From assembly GCA_030730025.1 (NCBI GenBank), contig JANQWC010000023.1, positions 7,727 to 71,726 on the forward strand: 64,000 nucleotides of DNA. The letters run 5' to 3'. Made by a program: the position numbers and the translations under genes. Shown here in pieces: positions 40,574 to 50,018 of the stretch. Below the pieces are notes generated by a model. That model ran no database searches. It worked only from the letters and a program-made list of their open reading frames with translations, and was not told the origin of the DNA. Position 1 is the stretch's first letter. Every line of letters starts with the position of its first letter. This DNA is from Crocinitomicaceae bacterium. GTDB lineage: Bacteria > Bacteroidota > Bacteroidia > Flavobacteriales_D > Crocinitomicaceae.

Positions 40574-41496
40574 GGCACATAAATTTTTGCACCTGTTCCT
40601 GCGCAACGGATAATATAAAATCCAGATGGAAGCGCCGTTCCGTTAATTTGTGAAACGGTTGTTTGTTGCAACAACTGTCCCGACAACTTATAAATCTCCA
40701 CTTCTTCTTGAGGGGAAGAACCTTCAATCAATACCAGCTTATTTTCATCGATAGAAATAAGTAGGCCTTGATGTTCATTTTGAGCCTGAATTCCTACAAG
40801 ATTATATATCAATTCAACGTCGTCTATTAGCACCTCATCATTGGCACTACCGCCTCCGGGGATATGATTGGTGGTGAAGGTTAGAAGGATAAATTGAGGC
40901 GCCAAGCCGGTATTGACCGTGTAGTTAAATGGAACGGAAAAACGCACCCAATTGTTATTTGTTGGGGAGAATTGAAAATCGGCGTCGGCAACTACGAATG
41001 GTTCTGAGGCCGCGTTAATAGGGTCTTGCACCGAAAATTGATCGTGAATTACGGCGTGCATACCTGCTTTTTGTGCTGCTGCAGCGGTGTAACGCGCCCA
41101 AAAAACGATGGAATCCGGCGCCAGCGTGAGTGCCTCTGAGAAAGCAGCGTCGTTCAATACCGTATAATTATAGTTGTCTGGGCTGCTTAAGTTGGAGCTC
41201 CCCATGTTCATGCGACCAGTTGTAACGACACCATTGGCTACAATTCCCAAAGTACTCTTGGACCAAATTCTAGCACAATAGCTCCCTGTAGCACCCGTGC
41301 GTACGTTAGTGGAACGCTCGACTTGCTTAGAAGCAAAAGTCGCAAAACTACCCGTTGCCGTTTTGAAAGAAGACCAATTGGTGGGCTCCTCTTGATTTGA
41401 ACCGAGGTTGTCCCAGTTTTCGAATCCGGCATTGCCAATTTGCTGTGCATGTAGGGTTGTAGTCAGTAAGATTACGGATAGTAAGTGTGCTTTCAT
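40570..41496 (-). CDS. Secreted protein with T9SS C-terminal domain
   Basis: 308 residues. The signal peptide spans about 1-17 (LLSVILLTTTLHAQ). Residues about 18-230 resemble carbohydrate-binding-type jelly rolls (IGNAGFENWDNLG, then a GSYCARIWSKS strand, ending GGGSANDEVLIDDVELIY). This LIDDVELIY ending is common in Bacteroidota surface glycan-binding modules. Residues about 235-308 are a divergent type A T9SS sorting domain (EEVEIYKLSGQLLQQ, LPSGFYIIRC). Glycan binding is inferred. Its start is divergent from queE, its stop overlaps that of cinA. Confidence 0.85.
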   Translation of the reverse strand: MKAHLLSVILLTTTLHAQQIGNAGFENWDNLGSNQEEPTNWSSFKTATGSFATFASKQVERSTNVRTGATGSYCARIWSKSTLGIVANGVVTTGRMNMGSSNLSSPDNYNYTVLNDAAFSEALTLAPDSIVFWARYTAAAAQKAGMHAVIHDQFSVQDPINAASEPFVVADADFQFSPTNNNWVRFSVPFNYTVNTGLAPQFILLTFTTNHIPGGGSANDEVLIDDVELIYNLVGIQAQNEHQGLLISIDENKLVLIEGSSPQEEVEIYKLSGQLLQQTTVSQINGTALPSGFYIIRCAGTGAKIYVP

Positions 41497-41511
41497 ATGA
41501 ATGATTTACAA

Positions 41512-41519
41512 CAAATTTA
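41512..41519 (-). promoter_or_regulatory. -7 box TAAATTTG for the T9SS gene
   Basis: Exact TAnnTTTG on the minus strand, 15 bases before the ATG at 41496. Confidence 0.45.
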
Positions 41520-41529
41520 ACATTTTAGG

Positions 41530-41537
41530 TAACTTTA
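41530..41537 (+). promoter_or_regulatory. Possible -7 box TAACTTTA for queE
   Basis: One base off TAnnTTTG and ending four bases (CCAA) before the queE ATG at 41542. It is divergent from the box at 41512. Confidence 0.35.
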
Positions 41538-41541
41538 CCAA

Positions 41542-42150
41542 ATGATTCAAAAGTCAACTTTGCCCGTGATGGAGCATTTCTACACCCTTCAAGGCGAAGG
41601 CAAGCACAGTGGAAGAGCCGCGTACTTTATTCGCTTGGCGGGCTGTGATGTAGGCTGCGTTTGGTGCGACGTCAAAGAGAGCTGGGATATCTCTCCAAGT
41701 CAATATCTCTCAATAGAAAAAATCGTCGCTGCTGTAGCCCAAACACCTACAGATTTTGTAGTCATTACCGGAGGCGAACCCACCATGCACAACCTCAACG
41801 AACTCACCACCGCTCTACATGCCAAAGGTTATGAAATTGCCATCGAAACTGCCGGCGTGCATCCTCTTCAGGGACAAATAGACTGGTATTGTTTCTCGCC
41901 CAAAAAATTCAAAGCGCCCATTGCCGAAGCCTATACTTTGGCCCAAGAACTCAAGGTAGTGATTGCCCACCCTTCAGATTTCGAATGGGCAGAACAACAC
42001 GCTGCAAAGGTATCCGCAGCTTGTGAACTTTACCTACAAACCGAATGGGAGAAGCAAGATCGCTTTCTACCCCTCATCATCGACTACATCAAACGCAACA
42101 AAAAATGGAAAATCTCGTTACAGACGCATAAATACATGCAGATTCCATGA
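41542..42150 (+). CDS. queE: 7-carboxy-7-deazaguanine synthase
   Basis: 202 residues, radical SAM enzyme in queuosine/preQ0 synthesis that contracts carboxytetrahydropterin to CDG. The cysteine motif is CDVGCVWC (Cys35, Cys39, Cys42). The N-terminal FYTLQGEGKHSGRAAYFIRL and the SAM-binding GGEPTMHNL are present, and DWYCFSPKKFKAP fits the family. It is a compact member of normal length for Bacteroidota. It heads the queE, PorE-like, UbiA and maf run and overlaps the next gene by 4 bases. Other queuosine genes are not in the window. Confidence 0.95.
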   Translation: MIQKSTLPVMEHFYTLQGEGKHSGRAAYFIRLAGCDVGCVWCDVKESWDISPSQYLSIEKIVAAVAQTPTDFVVITGGEPTMHNLNELTTALHAKGYEIAIETAGVHPLQGQIDWYCFSPKKFKAPIAEAYTLAQELKVVIAHPSDFEWAEQHAAKVSAACELYLQTEWEKQDRFLPLIIDYIKRNKKWKISLQTHKYMQIP

Positions 42151-44171
42151 GGTTTAAACAGTTATTGCTCTTCATTTGCTTCTTTTCTCTACAAACGGTT
42201 TTTGCACAATTCCCCTACTCGAGCACGAGTAAAAAAGCCATCAAGCTCTTTGAAGCTGCTCAAAAAGCACCTACCGAAAAGCGCAATCCCCAAACTGGCG
42301 CGCCCAATTACGAGGCAGGCATCGGGCTGCTAAATGCCGCTCTGATCAAAGACGCCAACTTTTGGGAAGCGCATTTGCTGAAGGCCGAATTTTTAGAATA
42401 CCAGCGCAAATACGCAGATGCAGCTGTCTCTTATCAAAAAGCCTTAGAAATAGACCCCACCCACAGCATCAGTGGCAATACCCATTTTTTTCTAGCCATT
42501 TGTCAACTCACCATTGGCAACTACAAAGAGGCGCTACAAACCATCGACATCTATTTAAGAAATCCGAATGCCAACGAAAAATTTCAAGCACAAGCCTATC
42601 AAATCAAAGCGAGCGCCGAATTTTCTATTGGAGCTATCAATAATCCCAGAGCATTTGAACCGCGCAATGTAGGCGAGGGCATCAATACGCCCTACCCCGA
42701 ATATTACCCTACCCTGACTGTTGATGGTCAAAACTTACTCTTTACCAGAAGGTTACCACACGTCAACGAAATGGGCGCCAACGATGAACAAGAGGATTTC
42801 TATATTTCTAATTGGAATGCTTATTCATCCCAATGGGAGCTCTCTAGCCCTATGCCGCGCAATATCAACACCTCTTGGAATGAAGGTGCCCCGACAATAT
42901 CCGGCGACGGCAAGACCATCATTTTTGTCGCTTGTACCGATCCGTCTGGCCTCAATTACGGCGGCAACCGCACCGGAAAAGGCTCTTGTGACCTCTTTAT
43001 TACCCAAAAAATCAACGGCCGCTGGTCTACGCCAGTCAATTTACCCGGTGGTGTCAATACCGCCAATTGGGAAACCCAACCTTCTTTGAGTGCCGACGGG
43101 CAAACCCTTTATTTCATTCGCGCGGTGCGCTCTAGAGAAGGACGTGCCAATAGCGATATTTACGTAGCATACCTGCTAGAAAACGGAAATTGGTCTGAAG
43201 CGCAGCGCTTACCAAACATCATCAATACCTCATCAAACGAAGAATCTGTTCAGATACATCCGGATGGCGCTACGCTATACTTTGCCTCGCGCGGACACAT
43301 CGGCCTTGGAGGTTCTGACTTATTTATGAGCCGAAAAGATGTCAAGGGCAACTGGAGCAAACCCATTAATCTTGGTTATCCGATCAATACGCGCTTCGAT
43401 GAAAATTCCTTACTCGTTTCTGCACAAGGAGACATCGCCTTTTTTGCCTCCGACCGACAAGGTGGATACGGAGGGCTAGACATCTACACCTTTGAACTCC
43501 CTTCGGAATTGCAAGCCGTTCAAACATTTTACTTTGAAGGCACCGCTTTTGATGCCACCAACAACAAAAAACTTGCTGCACACATCGAGCTGACCGACCT
43601 TTCTAGCGGCCAAAAAGTATTCGACGGTTTGGCCGATGCGTTTGACGGTAAAATCACGCTGCCTTTGCCCGTCAATCAGAGTTATGCGGTGTTGGTGAAC
43701 CATCCGGGCTACCATCCGTTTTCACTCAATTTTGATTTGACCAACCTATCGGGCGCCAAAAGCTATATGCTCGAGATGCCGCTCAACCCACTGAGCTCAA
43801 CGGCAGAAAACATCCTCAATAACGTCTTTTTTGACCTCGGTAAAGCCACCCTCAGGCCAGAATCAAAAGTAGAGTTGCTCAACCTCAGCAACTACTTGAG
43901 CAAAAACCCACAACTCAAAATTGAAATCCAAGGCCATACGGATAGCCGGGGCGATGCCGCAAAAAACTTACTCCTGTCCGAGGCACGCGCCAAAGCTGTT
44001 TATGAATTCTTGATTCAGGAAGGCATTGCCGCCAACAGGCTTACCTTTAAAGGCTATGGCGCCACCCAAGCAATTGTGAGCAATGCTGCTATTGCCAATT
44101 TAAGCGAGCCTACACAGATAGAAGCCGCACATCAGAAAAACCGCAGAACCTGTTATAAAATAGTACCATGA
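42147..44171 (+). CDS. PorE-like TPR / beta-propeller / CRD / OmpA protein
   Basis: 674 residues. A signal peptide spans about 1-20 (LLFICFFSLQTVFAQ). TPR-like helices follow at about 55-165 (AAVSYQKALEIDPTH). A PD40/WD40-like propeller lies at about 180-440 (YPTLTVDGQNLLFTR, APTISGDGKTIIFVA, QPSLSADGQTLYFIR, SVQIHPDGATLYFAS). A carboxypeptidase-regulatory-like domain is at about 455-545. The OmpA peptidoglycan-binding domain is at about 555-674 (EIQGHTDSRGD). This order is that of PorE, a T9SS accessory protein of Porphyromonas that links the secretion machine to peptidoglycan. Function here is inferred from architecture; similar proteins of unknown role also exist. It overlaps queE and UbiA by 4 bases. 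Confidence 0.9.
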   Translation: MRFKQLLLFICFFSLQTVFAQFPYSSTSKKAIKLFEAAQKAPTEKRNPQTGAPNYEAGIGLLNAALIKDANFWEAHLLKAEFLEYQRKYADAAVSYQKALEIDPTHSISGNTHFFLAICQLTIGNYKEALQTIDIYLRNPNANEKFQAQAYQIKASAEFSIGAINNPRAFEPRNVGEGINTPYPEYYPTLTVDGQNLLFTRRLPHVNEMGANDEQEDFYISNWNAYSSQWELSSPMPRNINTSWNEGAPTISGDGKTIIFVACTDPSGLNYGGNRTGKGSCDLFITQKINGRWSTPVNLPGGVNTANWETQPSLSADGQTLYFIRAVRSREGRANSDIYVAYLLENGNWSEAQRLPNIINTSSNEESVQIHPDGATLYFASRGHIGLGGSDLFMSRKDVKGNWSKPINLGYPINTRFDENSLLVSAQGDIAFFASDRQGGYGGLDIYTFELPSELQAVQTFYFEGTAFDATNNKKLAAHIELTDLSSGQKVFDGLADAFDGKITLPLPVNQSYAVLVNHPGYHPFSLNFDLTNLSGAKSYMLEMPLNPLSSTAENILNNVFFDLGKATLRPESKVELLNLSNYLSKNPQLKIEIQGHTDSRGDAAKNLLLSEARAKAVYEFLIQEGIAANRLTFKGYGATQAIVSNAAIANLSEPTQIEAAHQKNRRTCYKIVP

Positions 44172-45088
44172 TCCCATTCTTAAGACTCATTCGCGTCAAA
44201 AACCTTTTGGCAATTTTGTTTGCCATGCTCGGTGTAGCTTATTTTCTGCACAAGCAAAACCCATATGAAGTCATTGACTTTCATCCCTTCCATTATGGGC
44301 TTTTGATCTGTTCTACCCTGATCATCGCTGCAGCCGGACACATCATCAATGACTACTTTGACCTCAAGGCCGACCGCATCAACAAACCCGATGCGCTCGT
44401 ACTTACCAAATATATGGCCAAGCGCTGGGCCATCTTAGCCAACTGGATCCTGAACATCCTTGGTTTCTTGATGGCCGTCATCCTATCTTGGCACTACGAC
44501 ACCCTTCTTTTTGTCTTTGTACACTTATTGAGCATCAATTTACTTTGGTTTTATAGCGCTTATTGGAAACGCAAATTGGTCTTGGGTATCGTGGTACTCG
44601 CGGCCTTACCCGGATTGGTGCTGTTTTTGTCGAGCTGGTTTTTTCAAGTGCTCAATGAGCGCCATGGTAGTTTTTCGTCATACCGAGCCGATACTTGGTC
44701 TACGTTTTTAGATTACCGCTTCATTTATTTTGTAGCGATTTGCGCATTTTTTATCAACCTGAGCAGAGAAATCATCAAAGACATCCGCGACATCCCCGGC
44801 GATAGCATCATTGATGCACATACCATTCCTCGGCGCATTGGCAGCCAAAAAGCAACACTTTTAGCCTTAATGATCCTACAGCTGCCAGCGGTGTTTTTTC
44901 TACTACTTAAACTCATTTCAGATTTTTCCTTGCCGAGCTTTTACACAACCATCGTCTTGAGTTTGTTGGAGGGCTTGTTTTTGATAGGGTTCAGCGCTTA
45001 TTTTCTCGCACCAAATGTACTCGCTAAATTCCTGCGCTGGCTGCCCACTATTGCGCTCATTTTAGGTCTTACTTGTCTCTATTTTTAA
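44168..45088 (+). CDS. UbiA-family prenyltransferase
   Basis: 306 residues, eight or nine hydrophobic helices. Both aspartate-rich motifs are present: NDYFDLKADRINKPD and DIRDIPGD. The family moves polyprenyl chains onto aromatic or glycerol-phosphate acceptors in the inner membrane. In Bacteroidota this sequence type is often annotated geranylgeranylglycerol-phosphate geranylgeranyltransferase, but a quinone pathway is equally possible and the sequence does not settle the acceptor. It overlaps the PorE-like gene by 4 bases; maf follows after 1 base. Confidence 0.88.
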   Translation: MIPFLRLIRVKNLLAILFAMLGVAYFLHKQNPYEVIDFHPFHYGLLICSTLIIAAAGHIINDYFDLKADRINKPDALVLTKYMAKRWAILANWILNILGFLMAVILSWHYDTLLFVFVHLLSINLLWFYSAYWKRKLVLGIVVLAALPGLVLFLSSWFFQVLNERHGSFSSYRADTWSTFLDYRFIYFVAICAFFINLSREIIKDIRDIPGDSIIDAHTIPRRIGSQKATLLALMILQLPAVFFLLLKLISDFSLPSFYTTIVLSLLEGLFLIGFSAYFLAPNVLAKFLRWLPTIALILGLTCLYF

Positions 45089-45089
45089 G

Positions 45090-45650
45090 ATGAAACTCGT
45101 ACTCGGATCCGCCTCGCCAAGACGAAAAGCCCTACTAACCGAACTCGGCTTTGATTTTCGTGTGCTCACGGCCGATGCCGATGAATCTTTCGACCCCACA
45201 TTAGGTCCGGAAGAATTGGTGTTGTCTATTTGCCGAAAAAAAATAGCGGCCATTTGGCCACAACTCGCCCAAGGAGAAAGACTCATCTGTGCAGATACCA
45301 TCGTGTACCTAAACGGTGAAGTTTTAGGCAAGCCAACGAGCAAGGCCGCGGCCATTGAAATGATCCAGAAATTATCAGGACAAAGCCATGAAGTGTATAC
45401 TGGGGTCGTCATTAAAGACGAGCAAGGGGAACATCAACTTGTAGATTGCACTACAGTGCGCTTCCAAGAACTCAAGTTGGCAGATATCCTACATTATGTG
45501 GAACAGCACGAGGCGATGGACAAAGCGGGTTCTTACGGCATTCAAGACTGGATTGGACATATCGGCGTCGTCGAAATACGCGGTTCATATACCAACGTCA
45601 TGGGCTTGCCAACACAAAGGCTTTATCCCTTCTTAAAGAATTTAAGTTAA
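45090..45650 (+). CDS. maf: Maf family nucleotide pyrophosphatase
   Basis: 186 residues. The N-terminal LGSASPRRKALLTELG loop, ADADESFD, the catalytic-Asp motif ICADTIV, LGKPTSKAAA, and DKAGSYGIQD are all present. Family members hydrolyse non-canonical or canonical NTPs (often dTTP/UTP or modified bases) to monophosphates. The length is normal for Maf. It is the last gene of its operon, followed by a terminator about 65 bases on. Confidence 0.95.
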   Translation: MKLVLGSASPRRKALLTELGFDFRVLTADADESFDPTLGPEELVLSICRKKIAAIWPQLAQGERLICADTIVYLNGEVLGKPTSKAAAIEMIQKLSGQSHEVYTGVVIKDEQGEHQLVDCTTVRFQELKLADILHYVEQHEAMDKAGSYGIQDWIGHIGVVEIRGSYTNVMGLPTQRLYPFLKNLS

Positions 45651-45714
45651 CCTTCTTATTTACTAGACCTTTTGAAAAATAAAGGGTTGATTTTAGCCAA
45701 AATGTATATGCAAT

Positions 45715-45747
45715 AAAAAAACCGCAGGAGTCCTGCGGTTTTTTTTT
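45715..45747. terminator. Bidirectional terminator between maf and the OmpA-family gene
   Basis: Stem ACCGCAGG/CCTGCGGT around a 3-base loop, flanked by an A tract and a T tract. It serves the maf operon on plus and the purT-to-OmpA run on minus. The rest of the 135-base gap shows nothing else. Confidence 0.85.
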
Positions 45748-45785
45748 GTGTTATCAAATTGAGCTTGATAGCTCTATATTTTAAT

Positions 45786-47030
45786 TTAGAGCTTGACCCT
45801 GAATTCAACCCTGCGGTTTTTAGCGTCTTTGACTTCTTGGTCGTCGTCTTCGCTGATTTCAGCACTTGGCATGGTGTCTGATTTATAAGACTTCACGATG
45901 CGCTCTTGGGCAATACCGTTGTTGGTCAGGTACTTCACCGCTGCAGCAACGCGTTTGCGGTCCATATCTAGGTAGTCTTCGTTTTCGGCACCGGCTTTGA
46001 TTTCTAGACCGTCGTTGTGACCTTCAACTTCTAGTTTCATGGCCGGGTTGGCGTTCATTTGTGCAATGATGAAATCGAGGTTGGCGCGTGCGTTTTCGGT
46101 CAATGACGTTTTGCCCGCACGGAAATAAATGGTTTGCGCAGCAATCTTCTTTTCGGTGTTCATTTTGTCGTTGATTTCTGGTGTTTTGTCAAAAACTAAT
46201 GTAGAGAAACCATCTTCAATTTTTGGTGGCTTGGCATTGAAGCAAGCACACTCCGTTGGGCTGTCTACCAAACGAACGATGATGTTGTCGATGTAGTAGT
46301 AGGCATGTGTGAGTGGATCAGCTTCTGCATCTTTTGGTTTCTTAACCGCTTGAAATTGTGTTTTGTCGTTGAGGTCGAAGTTACCGATGGTGATGAATTT
46401 TTCATCGCCTTTAGCCGTATACGTATTGCAAACCTTCTCCCAACCAAAGAAACCGTTGTACACTTTATTGAGTTGTGCTTTCATGACGTGGTCTCCGGCC
46501 ATGTAAATAGCTCCTGGCTCGCCGTTTCCTGGCGCATCTTTAGAGAGATAAGCACCGAGGTTGTTGCAAGCAAATTTAGAAGACTCACTGAGTGAAACCG
46601 CGTATTCAATGCAATAGGTGAGGCCTTTTTTGAGGGTGACAGGTTCTTTGCCTTGCATCAGCTGAATGGTAATGTAAGAGCGCTCACCTGCAAGTTTACC
46701 TGGTTTGTAAGCAACGATACCAGCATAGACGTTACCGCCGTTTTCAGTTGTTGGCTCTTCTGAACCATAAATATTTGATGGAACACCGATATCGCCTGTT
46801 CCAGATTTTGAAAATAAATCGGCTTTGAGTTCGGTTGGTGAGCTAATGCCCTTTCCGGCTGCATCGATGCCGTTGAGTTCGGTGAGGTCTTCGGAAGCGC
46901 CTTCAAAAGTAATGTTGACGATTTCTTTCTCGTTGGTTTTTTTGCCTTTTTGAGCAAAAGCACCTTGTGAGAGGGCTAGAATTGAACAAGCAACTAAAAT
47001 GCTACGAATTGGCGTGGTTTGTAATTTCAT
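45786..47030 (-). CDS. OmpA-family outer membrane protein with N-terminal jelly-roll-like domain
   Basis: 414 residues. The signal peptide spans about 1-26 ([17 protein letters not shown]). The first half (about 35-265) resembles a carbohydrate-binding or concanavalin-like module ([13 protein letters not shown], ending [15 protein letters not shown]). The C-terminal OmpA domain (about 290-414) has [12 protein letters not shown] and ends [10 protein letters not shown]. The usual GHTD reads GHND, still compatible with peptidoglycan binding. It is the last gene on the minus-strand run. Its start lies inside the hemE coding end (29-base overlap in another frame), so it is probably translationally coupled. 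Confidence 0.9.
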   Translation of the reverse strand: MKLQTTPIRSILVACSILALSQGAFAQKGKKTNEKEIVNITFEGASEDLTELNGIDAAGKGISSPTELKADLFSKSGTGDIGVPSNIYGSEEPTTENGGNVYAGIVAYKPGKLAGERSYITIQLMQGKEPVTLKKGLTYCIEYAVSLSESSKFACNNLGAYLSKDAPGNGEPGAIYMAGDHVMKAQLNKVYNGFFGWEKVCNTYTAKGDEKFITIGNFDLNDKTQFQAVKKPKDAEADPLTHAYYYIDNIIVRLVDSPTECACFNAKPPKIEDGFSTLVFDKTPEINDKMNTEKKIAAQTIYFRAGKTSLTENARANLDFIIAQMNANPAMKLEVEGHNDGLEIKAGAENEDYLDMDRKRVAAAVKYLTNNGIAQERIVKSYKSDTMPSAEISEDDDQEVKDAKNRRVEFRVKL

Positions 47031-48048
47031 AGTTTTTAACGGTATTTATAAATACTTTGACCATTTCTGGATCAATATCGGGATATACTCCGTGACCCAA
47101 ATTTACAATATGTCTTTGACTTTTAAAGGAATTGAGCATTTTTTTGGTTTCTTGCTCGATCAATTGTGCGCTGCCATAGAGTACACAAGGATCTAAATTG
47201 CCTTGCAAAGTCTTTTGCTCTTGAACCAAACTTCGTGCCACAGGTACAGACATATTCCAGTCGAGGCCGATGGTGGTGCAGGGCAATTGCGCGATTTCTG
47301 GCAAAGAGGCAATTGCACCTTTAGAGAAGACAGTGAGCGGAACCTCTTGTAGGGCCGCACAAATTTGTTGGATGTAACGCAAACCGAATTCGCGGTATTG
47401 GTCTTCGCCAAGGATACCAGCCCAAGAATCGAAAAGTTGAAGTGCATCGGCTCCGGCGGCAATTTGCCCTTTTAAGTAGGCGATGGTGACGTCGGTGATG
47501 CGTTGCAAAAGTTGATGTGCGAGCAACGGTTGGGTATAGAGTAATTTTCTGGATTCACTGAATGTTTTGGAACCATGGCCTTCTACCATATAGCAGAGAA
47601 TGGTCCAGGGAGCGCCGGCAAAACCGATGAGCGGTACACGCCCACCTAGACCAGCTTTCGTTTGCTTGAGGGCTTCAAAAACATACCACAGGCGGTCTTG
47701 GACGTCTACAACGGCGTCGAGCTGATCGAGCTGCGCTTGTGTGCGAATGGTGTTTTCAAACCAAGGCCCCTTTTGCTCGATCATTTGATACGGCAAGCCC
47801 ATGGCTTCTGGAATCACTAAAATATCCGAGAAGATAATAGCGGCGTCTACGCCGAGTAAATCAACGGGTTGGATCGTGACTTCAGTAGCGAATTCGGGGG
47901 TCTCGACTAATTCTTTAAAACCCGATAATTTGGCTCTGACGGCGCGGTATTCGGGGAGGATTCGGCCTGCCTGACGCATGAGCCATACTGGATAGCGCTC
48001 GATGGCCTCGCCACGGTGCGCGCGTAGAAATAAATCGTTTTGAATCAT
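47002..48048 (-). CDS. hemE: Uroporphyrinogen decarboxylase
   Basis: 348 residues, converts uroporphyrinogen III to coproporphyrinogen III in heme synthesis. The N-terminal [17 protein letters not shown] substrate loop, [12 protein letters not shown] and [16 protein letters not shown] are intact, and [16 protein letters not shown] marks the C-terminal block. Length is normal. It starts 18 bases after the ung stop, with an exact -7 box 5 bases before the ATG. It can therefore be transcribed both from the upstream run and from its own nearly leaderless promoter. ctaA, which acts at the end of heme A synthesis, is elsewhere in the window. Confidence 0.97.
   Translation of the reverse strand: MIQNDLFLRAHRGEAIERYPVWLMRQAGRILPEYRAVRAKLSGFKELVETPEFATEVTIQPVDLLGVDAAIIFSDILVIPEAMGLPYQMIEQKGPWFENTIRTQAQLDQLDAVVDVQDRLWYVFEALKQTKAGLGGRVPLIGFAGAPWTILCYMVEGHGSKTFSESRKLLYTQPLLAHQLLQRITDVTIAYLKGQIAAGADALQLFDSWAGILGEDQYREFGLRYIQQICAALQEVPLTVFSKGAIASLPEIAQLPCTTIGLDWNMSVPVARSLVQEQKTLQGNLDPCVLYGSAQLIEQETKKMLNSFKSQRHIVNLGHGVYPDIDPEMVKVFINTVKNYEITNHANS
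47042..47055. repeat. 14-bp perfect palindrome in hemE 3' end
   Basis: GTATTTATAAATAC is a perfect palindrome within the hemE coding end, 11 bases upstream of the OmpA-family start. Possible operator or chance. Confidence 0.35.
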
Positions 48049-48053
48049 CTGTG

Positions 48054-48061
48054 CAAAGGTA
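48054..48061 (-). promoter_or_regulatory. -7 box TACCTTTG for hemE
   Basis: Exact TAnnTTTG on the minus strand, five bases (CACAG) before the hemE ATG at 48048, in the 18-base gap after ung. Confidence 0.55.
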
Positions 48062-48066
48062 CGGAA

Positions 48067-48738
48067 TTACCATTGAATTTCGCGCGCTCCGACCATGCGT
48101 AAAAACGCATTTGTTTTGCTGAAGTGCTTGCAGCCAAAAAAACCGCGGTGTGCAGCTAAAGGCGACGGATGAACTGCTTTTAAAATCAGGTGTTTTGCAG
48201 GATCTATCTGACTTGCTTTTTTTTGGGCTTTGGCGCCCCACAATATAAAAACCACCTGCTCTTTTTCTGTGGCGATTTTTTGAATCACCACGTCTGTAAA
48301 CTGTTCCCAGCCCCAATTTTTATGGCTATCTGGCTTGCCTTCTTCAACCGTCAGTACAGAATTGAGCAACAAAACACCTTGTTTTGCCCATTGTTCGAGA
48401 TTGCCATTAGGTAAATCGGGGAGTTGAAGGTCGGTTTTCCTTTCTTTAAAAATATTGTGCAAGCTTTTCGGTAGCGGTTTGACGTCTGAGGCCACTGAAA
48501 AACACAAACCGTTGGCGTGACCTTTTGTCGGGTATGGGTCTTGACCAAGAATGACCACCTTTAAATCTTGCCAAGAACACCATTCAAACGCATTAAAAAT
48601 TTGGTGCTTCGCCGGAAAAACACCGTCTGGCTTTTCGAGGTAGCGTTTATCGAGCCGACTTGCTAAAGCCTGAAAATAGGGCTTTTCGAGCTCGCCTTTG
48701 AGGATTGTTTGCCAAGCAGCGGGAAGAAAGTTGCGCAT
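48067..48738 (-). CDS. ung: Uracil-DNA glycosylase
   Basis: 223 residues from the ATG at 48738; an in-frame ATG further up would lie in the BNR gene and add 21 unrelated residues. Family 1 UDG motifs: water-activating GQDPYP (Asp67), LNSVLTVEEG, and the uracil/minor-groove loop HPSPLAAHRGFFGCKHF. It removes uracil from DNA at the start of base excision repair. It starts 2 bases after the BNR gene's stop, showing a tight operon of unrelated genes. Confidence 0.97.
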   Translation of the reverse strand: MRNFLPAAWQTILKGELEKPYFQALASRLDKRYLEKPDGVFPAKHQIFNAFEWCSWQDLKVVILGQDPYPTKGHANGLCFSVASDVKPLPKSLHNIFKERKTDLQLPDLPNGNLEQWAKQGVLLLNSVLTVEEGKPDSHKNWGWEQFTDVVIQKIATEKEQVVFILWGAKAQKKASQIDPAKHLILKAVHPSPLAAHRGFFGCKHFSKTNAFLRMVGAREIQW

Positions 48739-48740
48739 TT

Positions 48741-50018
48741 TTAGTCGAGGTCGATGAGTGCAACCCAAAGGGATATCTTGCCGTTGTCCATGCGCGGCCA
48801 AATGGGCCTCACCCTGCCGTCGTAGGCGGCGATCCCTAAATAATCGCCAAAGAAAACCATTGGGCTGGGTACAAATGGCTGTGTAGAAATGCGCTGTTCT
48901 TTAAAAGTTTCGCCGCCGTCGGTACTCGTGGTCCAAATGACATCGGTACGGTTGTCTTCATAGCGCCTGCGGTCGTAATAGACAAAATGGAGGTCTCCGC
49001 GCACGGGGTCAATGGCCATGGAGGTCAGAAATTGGTGCTTAACGCCCTTGTCTTGATTGACTTGAATCGGCGCCGACCAAGTGGTGCCGCCGTCGGTAGA
49101 TTTGAGCAACCAGACGTCGGTGTTGTCGCTGCCATTGCGTTGGTCGCACCAATTGAGATAGAGTGTTCCATTGTTGGGCCCACCGCTCAAATCCGACATT
49201 AAAAAAGGCAGGCCGTTGGCGCGGTAGATGCCCGGGATTTGGATATCCCAACCACCGATGTGGTCAGCGAGTTTGCGTTCTTCAGACAACCAAGTGAGGC
49301 CACCGTCGGTAGATTTCTGAAACATGATGCCGCGCGGGCCAGTCCAGCAGACATAAAGCTCGCCATTTGGGCCAAGCGCCGGAACCGCGCCTTCTACGGT
49401 GTTGTCGCCATCGAGGCAATCGCCACCAAACTTTGAGATCCTCACGGGATCGGTCCAACTTTCTCCTCTGTCCATCGACTTTGAAAAGACAATAATGGAG
49501 GTGTCTTTTGGGTCCGGAGAGTCATAGGCGTCGAATTGCGTCCAGGTCATGTAAACCACATTTGTTTTGGGATCGATGACCACCCAATGTTTGTCTTGGA
49601 CTTTGGTACCGTTGGGCTTCGGAAAAGAACCTTTTGAAAACTGACCCGGCTGGTCTGCTACCTGACACACGATGCGATCTAAGTGACTGCCTTTGCTGTA
49701 ATCACTGAGGTGAAAGTAATACAAGCGGCCGCTGTTGTCGTATTGCAATACGGGGTCGCCGTAGACACCAAAAGGGCTTTTGAGGGCACTTGATTTCCAG
49801 GTTTGGCCGCCATCTGCCGAAAAGTGGTAGCCCTGCAGTACGGTGCCGGCGGTTATTTCTTGTGGATTGCGCGGATTAATGGCAATAGAAGGCTCGCATT
49901 CGTTGAAGGCATATTTGGCCGCAACGGGCGGAATTTGAATGTTCTTGACCGGCTGAGCAACAAACTCAGTAGCGAAGAGGCTAACGAAGCCAATAAAGAA
50001 GAAGTGGCGCATTGGCAT
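48741..50018 (-). CDS. Secreted BNR-repeat (sialidase-like) propeller protein
   Basis: 425 residues from the ATG at 50018; an ATG at 50012 is equally possible. Signal peptide: HFFFIGFVSLFATEFVAQ. Asp-boxes characteristic of sialidase-fold propellers occur four or five times: SADGGQTW, SMDRGESW, STDGGLTW, STDGGTTW, STDGGETF. A conserved N-terminal block NECEPSIAINPRNPQEI is shared with Bacteroidota sialidase-like proteins. The arginine triad and Tyr/Glu pair of true sialidases could not be assigned, so enzymatic activity is open. No sorting domain is present. The start overlaps the M61 gene's end by about 38 bases in a different frame. Confidence 0.85.
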   Translation of the reverse strand: MPMRHFFFIGFVSLFATEFVAQPVKNIQIPPVAAKYAFNECEPSIAINPRNPQEITAGTVLQGYHFSADGGQTWKSSALKSPFGVYGDPVLQYDNSGRLYYFHLSDYSKGSHLDRIVCQVADQPGQFSKGSFPKPNGTKVQDKHWVVIDPKTNVVYMTWTQFDAYDSPDPKDTSIIVFSKSMDRGESWTDPVRISKFGGDCLDGDNTVEGAVPALGPNGELYVCWTGPRGIMFQKSTDGGLTWLSEERKLADHIGGWDIQIPGIYRANGLPFLMSDLSGGPNNGTLYLNWCDQRNGSDNTDVWLLKSTDGGTTWSAPIQVNQDKGVKHQFLTSMAIDPVRGDLHFVYYDRRRYEDNRTDVIWTTSTDGGETFKEQRISTQPFVPSPMVFFGDYLGIAAYDGRVRPIWPRMDNGKISLWVALIDLD

